DNA of 64,000 bases from Ruminococcus sp. (GCF_019417665.1 NZ_DXUU01000001.1:62434-126433); one strand, 5' to 3'. Shown: positions 34,424-42,993, counted from the stretch's first letter. Numbers and translations: made by a program. Notes: generated by a model not told the origin, from the sequence alone.

Positions 34424-36766
34424 ATGGACATCCCATCCACCCTCAAGCGGCTGGACGATCTGCTCCACGCATGCCGATTGGACGAAGCGGAAACATTTTT
34501 GTGCGAAGCCATCCAGACAGCAAAAGTTTCCGGTGATACTGATGCAGAAAAGACTCTGCTCAATGAGCAGATGGGCTTTTACCGAGATTGCGGACGATTC
34601 CCGGAAATGCTGGATACTGCCGCAAAGGCACGTACGCTTTTTGAACAGCAGGGGGAGACGGATTCCATTGCCTATGGGACAACCCTCCTGAACTGCGCCA
34701 ATGCCTACCGTGCCGCCGGCGCCTTTGATCAGGCATTTTCTGCCTATGAAACGGTGCAGGAACTCTATGACAAACTCCTGCCTCAATCCGATGGGCGTAT
34801 TGCCAGCCTGTGGAATAATCTGGCGCTCCTGTATCAGGAGACCGGACAGTGGGAACAGGCGTGCCGCTGTCTGGAACAGGCATTGATCCTGGTGCGGCAA
34901 TACGCCGGAGATGCGACACGGACGGCGATCTCCTGTACCAACCTCGCCGTTTCGCTGCTGCGGCTTCATCGTGTGGCGGATGCCCTAGCATATCTCAAAG
35001 AAGCAGACGGTATTCTTGCCGGACGCACGCCATCAGATTTCCACTACAGCGCCACCCTCGCCGGCTTCGGAGATGCCTATTATCAGTTGGGAAAATACGA
35101 GACAGCGGCGGCATATTATGAAAAGGCACTGCCGGAGATCGAACTGCATATGGGACAGAATAATTTCTATGCCATTGTCTCCGATAATCTGGCACAGACC
35201 TATGAAAAACTGGGTATAGAACGCCCCCGGCTGTCAGGACTGGAACTCTGCCGCCGTTTTTATGAAGCATTTGGTGCACCTGTGCTGGAACGTTCGTTCG
35301 GGGATATCCTGCCGAAGCTGGCGATCGGTCTCGCCGGGGAGGGCTCGGAATGTCTGGGCTATGACGATGAACTGTCCCAGGATCATGACTTCGGACCGGG
35401 CTTCTGTATCTGGGTGCCGGACGATCTGCCGGAGGAACGGGTGCAGGCACTGAAGGCAGCCTATGCCGCTCTGCCAAAATCATATCTGGGCATCAGACGG
35501 CTGGAAATGCCCGAAGCAGATGGACGTGTAGGCGTTTGTACTATCGGCGGCTTTTTCCGGCGATTGCTGGGTCTGCCGGGAATCCCCCGAAACGAAGAAG
35601 AATGGCTTTCTGTAGATGAATCCATGCTTGCGGCGGCGTGCAGCGGTGCGATCTTTCGAGACGACAGCGGTATCATGACCACACCCCGGAGAAAGCTGGG
35701 GCTGGGTTATCCCAAAGCTGTCTGGCTGCGCCGCCTTGCGCAGGCACTGGGACGGATGGCACAGTGCGGACAGTATAACTTCATCCGAATGCGCCGCCGT
35801 GGAGATCCAGCAACGGCACAGCTCTATCTGGGGACATTCTGCCAGAATGCCATGACAGCGGCACATCTGCTCCGGGGTGTATATGCACCCTATGAAAAGT
35901 GGCTGCTGCGCAGTACGGCTGAGTTAGAAGGTTTCCGAGACATGGCAGCGCAGATAAATGAACTGCTGCTGCTGCCGCCCCAGAGGGAAACGGATCTTGA
36001 CGAGGAAACAGACTTGGCATGTGTGTACATCCGGGGAATCTGCGAAACGATCGGAAAGGAGACTGCTATGGCAAATGCAATGGAACAGCCGGAAAATGCC
36101 TATCTGGCAGATACGGCAAAGGCGCTTGGCGTCAAGGCAGAGGCAATGGAAACCCATCTGGCAGATGTGGAAAAGATCGTCCGACTGGAGTGGGAGACCT
36201 TCGACAAGGTACAGAATATAGGCGGCAGAGCGGCCTGTCAGGATGATTGGGAGACCTTTTCCATTATGCGCCGCAGCCAGTACCTGCCCTGGGATGAGGC
36301 ACTGCTGAAACAGTGGATCGCCGTCTTTGAACAGGCACTTTCGGAGGGCAGAAACCTCATTACGGAAAAATACGCCCGGATGATGGAGAGTACCCACCCG
36401 AAGGAATATGCGAAGATCAAAGATCAGCTGCCGCCGGTATCACCAGAATTCGTTCAGCTGCGGGAGGCGATTATTGCCATCCAAATCCCCTGGATGGAGG
36501 AGTTTGCGGCACAGTATCCCAATCTGGCATCCCGTGCAAGAATCATTCACACAGAGGACGATTCCCCCTGGGAGACCTCCTATGAAACCTATCTCCGGGG
36601 TGAACTGACGGTGTATTCCTTTGAGGTGCTGTACGGCTATGGCAGATGGATCGTATCACTGCACCAACAGGGAGAGAACCTGTCCCGGATGATCCTGGAA
36701 GAAACAGTACACGAATATGGTTACGCCACCCTGGAAGAAGCGGAACTGAATGGATACTGTCCGTAA
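34424..36766 (+). CDS. TPR - DUF4037 - DUF4125 fusion protein
   Basis: 780 residues in three parts. Residues 1 to about 265 are helical repeats of the TPR kind (LNCANAYRAAGAFDQAFSAY, WNNLALLYQETGQWEQACRC). About 271-560 is a DUF4037 region with GEGSECLGYDDELSQDHDFG, which has the look of a nucleotidyltransferase G-S...D-x-D active site. About 600-775 matches the DUF4125 pattern (RRSQYLPWDEALLKQW ... QIPWMEEFAAQYPN, ending in a Glu-rich helix). DUF4037 and DUF4125 are usually adjacent or fused in Clostridia. The role is unknown. GGAGG supports ATG 34424 rather than an ATG 33 nt upstream. Confidence 0.75.
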   Translation: MDIPSTLKRLDDLLHACRLDEAETFLCEAIQTAKVSGDTDAEKTLLNEQMGFYRDCGRFPEMLDTAAKARTLFEQQGETDSIAYGTTLLNCANAYRAAGAFDQAFSAYETVQELYDKLLPQSDGRIASLWNNLALLYQETGQWEQACRCLEQALILVRQYAGDATRTAISCTNLAVSLLRLHRVADALAYLKEADGILAGRTPSDFHYSATLAGFGDAYYQLGKYETAAAYYEKALPEIELHMGQNNFYAIVSDNLAQTYEKLGIERPRLSGLELCRRFYEAFGAPVLERSFGDILPKLAIGLAGEGSECLGYDDELSQDHDFGPGFCIWVPDDLPEERVQALKAAYAALPKSYLGIRRLEMPEADGRVGVCTIGGFFRRLLGLPGIPRNEEEWLSVDESMLAAACSGAIFRDDSGIMTTPRRKLGLGYPKAVWLRRLAQALGRMAQCGQYNFIRMRRRGDPATAQLYLGTFCQNAMTAAHLLRGVYAPYEKWLLRSTAELEGFRDMAAQINELLLLPPQRETDLDEETDLACVYIRGICETIGKETAMANAMEQPENAYLADTAKALGVKAEAMETHLADVEKIVRLEWETFDKVQNIGGRAACQDDWETFSIMRRSQYLPWDEALLKQWIAVFEQALSEGRNLITEKYARMMESTHPKEYAKIKDQLPPVSPEFVQLREAIIAIQIPWMEEFAAQYPNLASRARIIHTEDDSPWETSYETYLRGELTVYSFEVLYGYGRWIVSLHQQGENLSRMILEETVHEYGYATLEEAELNGYCP

Positions 36767-36783
36767 AAAAAGCGAATCCGCCC

Positions 36784-36812
36784 TTGACAGATCCGCTGAA
36801 ATGCTGTATCAT
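36784..36812 (+). promoter_or_regulatory. Promoter of the small RNA
   Basis: TTGACA (36784-36789) and TATCAT (36807-36812), spacer 17, starting only 17 nt after the TPR gene's stop codon. Confidence 0.78.
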
Positions 36813-36818
36813 AAAAGC

Positions 36819-36912
36819 AGAGAGAGCACCCCGAAAGGCGGTCAGCTCCCAAGTTTGAGATTATTTAGAAATAACCGTCTAAGTTGGTGACCGGGGCGGT
36901 TATTTCTTTTTA
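36819..36912 (+). ncRNA. Antitoxin-like small RNA of a type I toxin-antitoxin locus
   Basis: A transcript of about 95 nt from the promoter above to a terminator formed by AGAAATAACCG (36867-36877) and CGGTTATTTCT (36897-36907) plus TTTT. Its antisense strand reads as the 3' end of a small holin-like toxin gene, the arrangement of Firmicute type I loci where the RNA overlaps the toxin 3' end. Recognition of the family is from memory of similar loci. Confidence 0.5.
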
Positions 36913-36938
36913 TTGCTGTTGTTTGTTGTTTTACAAAA
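36900..36938 (-). pseudogene. 3' remnant of a holin-like toxin gene
   Basis: On the minus strand a frame ends KTTNNSNKKK followed by TAA at 36900-36902, then by the AGAAATAACCG stem. That Lys/Asn tail and adjacent hairpin are typical of small membrane toxins. Upstream in the same frame there is no ATG, no hydrophobic segment and an early stop, so the toxin is truncated. Weak evidence on its own because it is short. Confidence 0.35.
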
Positions 36939-36939
36939 G

Positions 36940-36968
36940 CCGTTGTCAGAAATGACAGCGGTTTTTTT
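36940..36968 (+). terminator. Rho-independent terminator
   Basis: CCGTTGTCA (36940-36948) pairs with TGACAGCGG (36953-36961), followed by TTTTTTT. It backs up the sRNA terminator ahead of the cellobiose phosphorylase promoter; the rest of 36767-37203 holds only these signals. Confidence 0.78.
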
Positions 36969-37070
36969 ATTTTGTTGCTGGAAACTTCCCCGAAATCTCT
37001 GTCTTTTCTCCTACACCTGGCTGGGATACATCTGACAGGCGAATTTTTGAAAGAATTTCTCAAAAAAGAC

Positions 37071-37099
37071 TTGTAATTTACTGCCTTGTATGTTATAAT
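37071..37099 (+). promoter_or_regulatory. Promoter of the cellobiose phosphorylase gene
   Basis: TTGTAA (37071-37076) and TATAAT (37094-37099), spacer 17. The leader is about 100 nt. Confidence 0.75.
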
Positions 37100-37203
37100 G
37101 AGGATACTAGCCAGCGTAGAGAAAAGATGTCTTATCTCAGCATTGTCTTCTCATTATTGGCAAATCTTACTATCTACAAAATTTTTGAAAAGGAGTTTCT
37201 CCC

Positions 37204-39660
37204 ATGAAATTTGGTTACTTTGACGACGCAAATAAGGAATACGTCATTCAGAATCCGAAGACACCGTATCCGTGGATCAACTACCTCGGTACTCAGGAGT
37301 TCTTCTCTCTGATCTCCAACACCGCCGGCGGCTATCACTTCTATAAAGATGCCCGTCTGCGCCGGATCACCCGTTATCGCTACAACAATGTTCCGGTAGA
37401 TATGGGCGGCCGTTATTTCTACATCAACGACAACGGCACCATCTGGTCTCCGGGCTGGTCTCCGGTAAAGACCGATCTGGATGCTTATACCTGCCGTCAC
37501 GGCATGGGCTATACCATTATTTCCGGTAAGAAGAACGACATTTCCGCTGAAGTGACCTTCTTCGTACCCCAGAACTACAACGGCGAGATCCAGAGCCTGG
37601 TTCTGAAAAACGAGGGCAGCGAAACAAAGACCATCAAGCTGTTCTCCTTTATTGAGTGGTGTCTGTGGAATGCACAGGACGACTCCACCAACTTCCAGCG
37701 TAACTACAACACCGGCGAAGTGGAAATCGAAGGTTCTACCATCTTCCACAAGACCGAGTACAAGGAACGCCGCAATCACTTCGCATTCTATACCGTAAAC
37801 GACAGCATCGACGGCTATGATTCTGACCGTGAGAGCTTCCTGGGTCTGTACAATGGCTTTGAGAATCCCCAGGTTGTGGCTGACGGCAAGGCATCCAACT
37901 CCATGGCTGACGGCTGGTCGCCGATTGCTTCCCATTATAAAGAAATCACCCTGGCACCGGGTGAGTCCAAGCAGCTCATCTTCATCCTGGGCTATGTAGA
38001 AAATCCCAAGGATCAGAAGTGGAATGCAGACGGCAGCATGAACAAGTCCCGTGCTTATGAAATGATCGAGCAGTACAACACACCGGAAAAGGTGGCTGCT
38101 GGTCTGGCTGAACTGAAGGAAATGTGGAACAATCTTCTGTCCAAGTACAATGTCAAGACACCGGACGACAAGATGAACCGCATGGTAAACATCTGGAATC
38201 AGTATCAGTGCATGGTTACCTTTAATATGTCCCGTTCCGCTTCTTACTTCGAGAGCGGTATCGGCAGAGGCATGGGCTTCCGTGACTCCAACCAGGATCT
38301 GCTGGGCTTTGTACACCAGATCCCGGACAGAGCAAGAGAGCGTCTCATCGACCTGGCTTCCACCCAGCTGGAGGATGGCGGATGCTATCACCAGTATCAA
38401 CCTCTGACCAAAAAGGGCAACAACGAGATCGGCGGCGACTTCTCCGACGATCCACTGTGGATGATCCTTTCTGTTGCTGCATATATCAAGGAATCCGGTG
38501 ACTACACCATCCTGGATGAAATGGTGCCCTATGACAACGATGATTCCAAGGCGAAGACCATGATGGATCACCTGGAAAAGAGCTTCTTCCATGTGGTTGA
38601 AAATGTGGGCCCTCACGGACTGCCTCTGGCAATGCGTGCAGACTGGAACGACTGCATCAACCTGTCCTGCTTCTCTGACGAGCCGGGCGAATCTTTCCAG
38701 ACCTCTACTTCTCCGAAGTACGGCGAAGACAAGTACTCCAAGGTGGCAGAGTCTGTCATGGTAGCTGCGCTGTTTACATATGCAGGTCCGGAATATGTGG
38801 CAATGTGCAAGAAGCGCGGCGACGAGGCTGGTGCTGCAAAGGCACAGGCTGCCATTGAGGAAATGAAGAAGAACATCATGGAATACGGCTGGGACGGCGA
38901 ATGGTTCCTGCGTGCCTATGATGATTTTGGTAAGAAGATGGGCTCTCACGAATGCGAAGAGGGTAAGATCTTCATTGAACCCCAGGGCTTTGCTGTTATG
39001 GGCGGCTGCGGTAAGGAGACCGGCGCTGACCTGAAGGCTCTGGAGAGTGTTGACAAGTGGCTGAATTCCGAGCATGGTCTGAGTCTGAACCAGCCGGCAT
39101 TCACCAAGTATTATATCGAGTACGGCGAAATTTCCACTTATCCGGGCGGATATAAGGAAAATGCCGGTATCTTCTGCCACAACAATGCATGGATCATCTG
39201 TGCAGAGGCATTTGTTGGTCACGGAGACAAGGCATTTGAGTATTACAGCAAGATTGCACCGGCATATCGGGAAGAAAAGTACTCTGACCTTCACCGCACC
39301 GAGCCGTATGTCTATGCACAGATGATCGCCGGCAAGGATGCGAAGCGTCACGGCGAGGCAAAGAACAGCTGGCTGACTGGTACTGCTGCATGGAACTTTG
39401 TGGCTGTTTCCCAGTACATTCTGGGTGTGATCCCGGATTGGGACGGCCTGAAGATCGACCCGTCTATTCCGCATGAGTGGGACGGCTTCACCATTTCCAG
39501 ACAGTATCGTGGTGCGACCTATGATGTCACTGTCAAGAACCCGAATCACGTTTGCAAGGGCGTTGTATCGGTTACTGTTGACGGCAATGCCATTGAAGGC
39601 AACGTACTGCCGGTATTCAGCGATGGCAAGAACCACGCTGTTGAAGTTGTGATGGGCTAA
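37204..39660 (+). CDS. GH94 cellobiose phosphorylase
   Basis: 818 residues, full GH94 length. Splits cellobiose with phosphate into glucose-1-phosphate and glucose in the cytosol, saving one ATP relative to hydrolysis. No signal peptide. The N-terminus MKFGYFDDANKEYVIQNPKT and PYPWINYLGTQEFFSLISNT match cellobiose rather than cellodextrin enzymes. The catalytic Asp lies in GIGRGMGFRDSNQDLLG, and HGLPLAMRADWNDCIN follows. Own promoter and terminator and a strong AAAGGAG site suggest a monocistronic, well expressed gene. It complements the scaffoldins and the GH5 enzyme in this window. Confidence 0.95.
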   Translation: MKFGYFDDANKEYVIQNPKTPYPWINYLGTQEFFSLISNTAGGYHFYKDARLRRITRYRYNNVPVDMGGRYFYINDNGTIWSPGWSPVKTDLDAYTCRHGMGYTIISGKKNDISAEVTFFVPQNYNGEIQSLVLKNEGSETKTIKLFSFIEWCLWNAQDDSTNFQRNYNTGEVEIEGSTIFHKTEYKERRNHFAFYTVNDSIDGYDSDRESFLGLYNGFENPQVVADGKASNSMADGWSPIASHYKEITLAPGESKQLIFILGYVENPKDQKWNADGSMNKSRAYEMIEQYNTPEKVAAGLAELKEMWNNLLSKYNVKTPDDKMNRMVNIWNQYQCMVTFNMSRSASYFESGIGRGMGFRDSNQDLLGFVHQIPDRARERLIDLASTQLEDGGCYHQYQPLTKKGNNEIGGDFSDDPLWMILSVAAYIKESGDYTILDEMVPYDNDDSKAKTMMDHLEKSFFHVVENVGPHGLPLAMRADWNDCINLSCFSDEPGESFQTSTSPKYGEDKYSKVAESVMVAALFTYAGPEYVAMCKKRGDEAGAAKAQAAIEEMKKNIMEYGWDGEWFLRAYDDFGKKMGSHECEEGKIFIEPQGFAVMGGCGKETGADLKALESVDKWLNSEHGLSLNQPAFTKYYIEYGEISTYPGGYKENAGIFCHNNAWIICAEAFVGHGDKAFEYYSKIAPAYREEKYSDLHRTEPYVYAQMIAGKDAKRHGEAKNSWLTGTAAWNFVAVSQYILGVIPDWDGLKIDPSIPHEWDGFTISRQYRGATYDVTVKNPNHVCKGVVSVTVDGNAIEGNVLPVFSDGKNHAVEVVMG

Positions 39661-39710
39661 GCTGCACAGCGATAAATAATAACAACCGCATAACCTATTT
39701 CCTTTTTGCA

Positions 39711-39745
39711 AAAGCAGGATCTTCCCCGAGATCCTGCTTTTTGCT
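39711..39745 (+). terminator. Terminator of the cellobiose phosphorylase gene
   Basis: AGCAGGATCT pairs with AGATCCTGCT around a CCCCG loop, followed by TTTTGCTGTTTT. Confidence 0.88.
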
Positions 39746-39795
39746 GTTTTGGGGTATCGGTAACATTAAGAATATTCCCCCACCCTCTTTCAGAA

Positions 39796-40027
39796 AGGCA
39801 GCTCAGGTTGCTGATCCAGCTGAGCACAGCTGGCGCAGATCCAGGGCTGCGGAAGCCCTGGTCGCCGCCCGCAGGCGGCGAAACACTTCGGCGCATGCTT
39901 TTGCGCCACGGAGAAAAGGGGTGAGAAAAGCGACAGCTTTTCGAGGGGAAAGCGAACAAGACCGCTTTCCCCTTGTAAACCTTTTTCATAAAACAGAATT
40001 TTGAAAACGTTCCAGTGGAACGTTTTC
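39796..40027 (-). repeat. Hairpin-array repeat, copy 1 (reverse orientation)
   Basis: Seven consecutive hairpins: 39816-39833, 39841-39861, 39862-39881, 39890-39907, 39925-39942, 39945-39972 and 40003-40027, each a perfect or near-perfect palindrome with a 2-10 base loop. Example: TCGCCGCC/GGCGGCGA. Module order is the reverse of copy 2. The gene-free stretch 39661-40455 holds this, copy 2, a terminator and a promoter. Confidence 0.85.
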
Positions 40028-40080
40028 AACCGTCATACACTGACATAAGTCACAACATAAATCAAGTTAAAAAAATCTTG

Positions 40081-40324
40081 TTGCAAACGTCCCACCGGGA
40101 CGTTTGCAAGGCTTTACTTATTAAAACGGCTTCACAAGGAGGGGCGGTCTTGTTCGCCCCTCCTCGAAAAAGCTGTCGCTTTTTCTCACCACCCTCTCCG
40201 TGGCGCAGATGATGCGCCAGGGTGTTTCGCCGTCTGCGGACGGCGACAAGGGGCTTTGCCCCTTGACCCCACCAGCATTTTTGAAAAATTGCTGGATCAA
40301 AAAACTTCATTGCCGCCTGCGGCG
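40081..40324 (+). repeat. Hairpin-array repeat, copy 2 (forward orientation)
   Basis: Eight hairpins in order: 40081-40109 (AACGTCCC/GGGACGTT), 40138-40163 (GAGGGGCG/CGCCCCTC), 40168-40185 (AAAAAGC/GCTTTTT), 40201-40219 (TGGCGCA/TGCGCCA), 40227-40246 (TCGCCGTC/GACGGCGA), 40247-40265 (CAAGGGGC/GCCCCTTG), 40272-40295 (CCAGCA/TGCTGG) and 40312-40324. Faces copy 1 head to head across 53 bp. Confidence 0.85.
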
Positions 40325-40377
40325 CTGCTCAAATACAACAAAATGTTCTATAAAAACCGGTACTTTGTCTAAAAAGA

Positions 40378-40407
40378 TTGACATTCCAGGACAAAATCTG
40401 ATATAAT
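40378..40407 (+). promoter_or_regulatory. Promoter of the SUFU-domain gene
   Basis: TTGACA (40378-40383) and TATAAT (40402-40407) with an 18-base spacer. Confidence 0.8.
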
Positions 40408-40455
40408 AAAACTAACAAAATACTACGATCCTCATACCACAAAAGGAGATGCCAT

Positions 40456-41595
40456 ATGGAAAAAGAACACGAATTTGTACCGGAACTGTACACCGAAGAA
40501 GAACTGAACGCAGTGGAAAACCACATCGAACAATATTTCGGCACATACAGCCAGGTATTCCATGAGATCCTTTCCCCGGATATCCACGTGGATATCTGTA
40601 TCATTCCCTCTACACCGGAGCGCAACTGGATCACTCTTGTGACCGAGGGCATGGGCGCACATCGGATGGATGTGCCGGAAGAACTGGCAGACGAAGGGTT
40701 GGATCGGGCGGAACTGCTCCTCTGTCTGCCCCCGGACTGGAAACTGGACAGTCAGGAAGAAAAGGATTATTGGGTGATCCGCCTGCTGAAACAGCTGGCA
40801 CGGCTGCCCATCGAATGTGAAACCTGGCTCGGTTGGGGACATACCATTGATAACGAAGACTCCTTTGCAGAAAATACTGAACTGAGCGCATCCCTGCTGC
40901 TCAGCCCCGGCGCCTATGCAGAAGAGGCCTGCGTCTGCGAACTGCCCTGCGGAGAAGTGGTAAATTTCTACCAAGTACTTCCTATTTACCCCGAGGAAAT
41001 GGACTTTAAACTAGAATACGGCACAGATCCCCTCCTGGATCGCATGGTAGGCGCTGTGGGGCATGTGCTGGATATCCACCGCTGTAATATGTGTTCGGAT
41101 GCGGATACAGAGATCATGGACTGGGAGGGCTGGCATGTTGGCTCTATCCGGGAGAAAGAACTGCCTCTGGACGAGATCACAGGCTATAATCACATGGCGA
41201 TCTATCTGCGCTGGTGCATTGAGCATGACCTGATGTGCGACCAGTTTCTGGAGGAATTCGGGGATGCTGTGGATTCCGTCAAAGCACAGGACGGCAGAGT
41301 GGATCTCCGGGAACTCATCCGGGATGAATTCTCCGGGCGGCTGTACCGCATGATCTTCAACGAAACAGGCAGACAGTTTGCAGCGTATTATTATGACCAT
41401 TCCCATGACGACGGCCCTTGCTATCCGGCAGATGTAGATGACTATGCCCTGCACTATTTCGGGGAAGAGCGCTACCACTCTGAGGAATTCCAGGATGAGG
41501 CGTACTTGTTTCTCCCCTATGATGAGACGTTTTATGAGGGCATGAAAGCATATATTGACCATTATTTTGCGGAATTCTGCGGAGATATTGACTGA
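40456..41595 (+). CDS. Suppressor of fused (SUFU) domain protein
   Basis: 379 residues. The N-terminal half (about 20-195) follows the bacterial SUFU pattern: HIEQYFGTYSQVFHEILSPD, HVDICIIPSTPERNWITLVT, EGMGAHRM, and LGWGHTIDN. The C-terminal half has GYNHMAIYLRWCIEHDLMCD and an acidic Tyr/Asp-rich end (DVDDYALHYFGEE). Bacterial SUFU proteins are often immunity proteins of polymorphic toxin systems, but no toxin gene is next to it here. AAAGGAG precedes the ATG. The net charge is strongly acidic, also usual for immunity proteins. Confidence 0.75.
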   Translation: MEKEHEFVPELYTEEELNAVENHIEQYFGTYSQVFHEILSPDIHVDICIIPSTPERNWITLVTEGMGAHRMDVPEELADEGLDRAELLLCLPPDWKLDSQEEKDYWVIRLLKQLARLPIECETWLGWGHTIDNEDSFAENTELSASLLLSPGAYAEEACVCELPCGEVVNFYQVLPIYPEEMDFKLEYGTDPLLDRMVGAVGHVLDIHRCNMCSDADTEIMDWEGWHVGSIREKELPLDEITGYNHMAIYLRWCIEHDLMCDQFLEEFGDAVDSVKAQDGRVDLRELIRDEFSGRLYRMIFNETGRQFAAYYYDHSHDDGPCYPADVDDYALHYFGEERYHSEEFQDEAYLFLPYDETFYEGMKAYIDHYFAEFCGDID

Positions 41596-41635
41596 CAAGC
41601 ACCCATATACCGCATGATCCAGAGAGGATGTACAT

Positions 41636-42787
41636 ATGATGAAAACGACAAGGCTCTATTCCCGTATGGCGGCACTGCTTCTGGCAGGTATCCTGATTCT
41701 GACCGGAACAGGATGCGGCAGTACAGCAACTTCCGGCAGATCCGACACCATGGAAGACATGGATTCCCAGACCCTGGTGTCAGATATGGGCGTGGGCTGG
41801 AATCTGGGGGATACTTTGGATGTCTGCGCCGCAGACCGGGATGGAGACGGCAGAGTAAACGAAGCCCCGGCAGAGGGGGAAAAAGTGGACGAATCCCTGT
41901 GGGGCAATGTCTATACCACACCGGAGCTGTTCGACCATCTAAAGGCCGATGGGGTGCAATCTGTCCGCATTCCCGTGACCTGGCGTGACCATATCAGCAA
42001 TGACGGCAAAAATACCATTGACCCGGACTGGATGCAGCGTGTTCAGGAAATTGTGGACTATGCCTATGACCGAGACATGTATGTCATTCTGAATATCCAC
42101 CACGATGGCGGAGGCGACCCGGATTTCGGCGCATGGATCCGTACGGATGCCGCAGGCTTTGAGGCTGTCCGGGAGAAATACCGGCGTGTGTGGGAACAGA
42201 TCGCCGCTTATTTTTCCGGCTATGACGAACGGCTGATTTTCGAGTCTATGAATGAGGTAGGCTTTGACAGCGTTGCAGAAGCTCGTGCCTATGACATGCT
42301 CAACACCCTGAACCAGGATTTTGTAGATTTGGTGCGTGCCAGCGGCGGCAATAACGACAAGCGTCATCTGCTCATTGCAGGCTATTGGACAGACATTGAA
42401 ATGACATGTGATGAGAAATTCCAGATGCCTGACGATCCGGCGGATCACTGCATTGTGTCGGTGCATTATTATACGCCCTATCAGTTCTGCATTACCGGAG
42501 AGGAAACCACCTGGGGTACAGACGGTGACATCAAACGGATGCAGGGGCTGATTCAAAAAATGGAGGACAACTTCGTCAGCCAGGGCGTGCCGGTCATTGT
42601 TGGCGAATACGGCATGATTTCTACTGATGTCAACAGCCGTATTCTGTTCAGCAAGACCCTCACAGAGCTATGCCATGAACGGGGCATGGCGACATTCTTC
42701 TGGGACAACGGCAGCGAATACGACCGAGAGGCGTATCAGTGGCGCACAGAAGGATTGATCGAAGCGCTTTGTGAAGCGGTGAAGTAA
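41636..42787 (+). CDS. GH5 endo-beta-glucanase, predicted lipoprotein
   Basis: 383 residues. A signal segment ends at Cys27 (LILTGTGC, a slightly irregular lipobox). The GH5 core begins GVGWNLGDTLD (52-62). Acid/base Glu207 is in ESMNE and nucleophile Glu324 in VIVGEYG; NIHHDGGG and HYYTPYQF are conserved. It resembles subfamily 4 enzymes acting on cellulose, xyloglucan or lichenan. After the first strand there is an acidic insertion (ADRDGDGRVNEAPAE, 66-80) that looks like a Ca-binding loop. No dockerin and no carbohydrate-binding module, so it is probably held at the cell surface and not in the cellulosome. Confidence 0.88.
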   Translation: MMKTTRLYSRMAALLLAGILILTGTGCGSTATSGRSDTMEDMDSQTLVSDMGVGWNLGDTLDVCAADRDGDGRVNEAPAEGEKVDESLWGNVYTTPELFDHLKADGVQSVRIPVTWRDHISNDGKNTIDPDWMQRVQEIVDYAYDRDMYVILNIHHDGGGDPDFGAWIRTDAAGFEAVREKYRRVWEQIAAYFSGYDERLIFESMNEVGFDSVAEARAYDMLNTLNQDFVDLVRASGGNNDKRHLLIAGYWTDIEMTCDEKFQMPDDPADHCIVSVHYYTPYQFCITGEETTWGTDGDIKRMQGLIQKMEDNFVSQGVPVIVGEYGMISTDVNSRILFSKTLTELCHERGMATFFWDNGSEYDREAYQWRTEGLIEALCEAVK

Positions 42788-42789
42788 TG
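42776..42789. repeat. 14-bp direct repeat, left copy
   Basis: GCGGTGAAGTAATG, encoding the GH5 C-terminus and stop. The identical 14-mer recurs at 42903-42916, exactly bracketing the transposase remnant. Confidence 0.8.
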
Positions 42790-42909
42790 GATTATCCAAA
42801 GCGAAAACATCCCCGGCTAAAGGAATATGATTACAGCCGAAACGGATATTATTTTGTCACCATCCATACATACCGTAATATGCCACTGTTATCCAGTGTA
42901 GGGCGGTGA
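42787..42909 (+). pseudogene. IS200/RAYT-type transposase N-terminal remnant
   Basis: The frame reads MDYPKRKHPRLKEYDYSRNG and then YYFVTIHTYRNMPLLSSVGR before a stop. This is the conserved start of REP-associated tyrosine (Y1) transposases (P-R-R-K-x-x-R-L ... Y-x-x-x-G-x-Y-F-V-T-I). The HUH motif and catalytic Tyr are absent, so it is a non-functional fragment of about 40 residues. Its ATG overlaps the GH5 stop as TAATG. Confidence 0.75.
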
Positions 42910-42916
42910 AGTAATG
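42903..42916. repeat. 14-bp direct repeat, right copy
   Basis: GCGGTGAAGTAATG, identical to 42776-42789. The 127-bp offset equals the remnant plus one repeat. Confidence 0.8.
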
Positions 42917-42946
42917 CAAAAAGAGCGGCGAAATGCCGTTTTTATA
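42917..42946 (+). terminator. Weak terminator-like hairpin
   Basis: GCGGC and GCCGT around GAAAT followed by TTTTTAT. The stem is only five or six pairs. Confidence 0.45.
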
Positions 42947-42993
42947 GGGGTAAATCTGTTTTGCCCCAAAAATGATTTCAGGAGGATGCAAGT

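Noticed and set aside
37174..39711. Long minus-strand open frame opposite the cellobiose phosphorylase gene
   Set aside because: It mirrors a strongly biased, well conserved coding sequence and gives no known protein family; the plus-strand gene has promoter, ribosome binding site and terminator.
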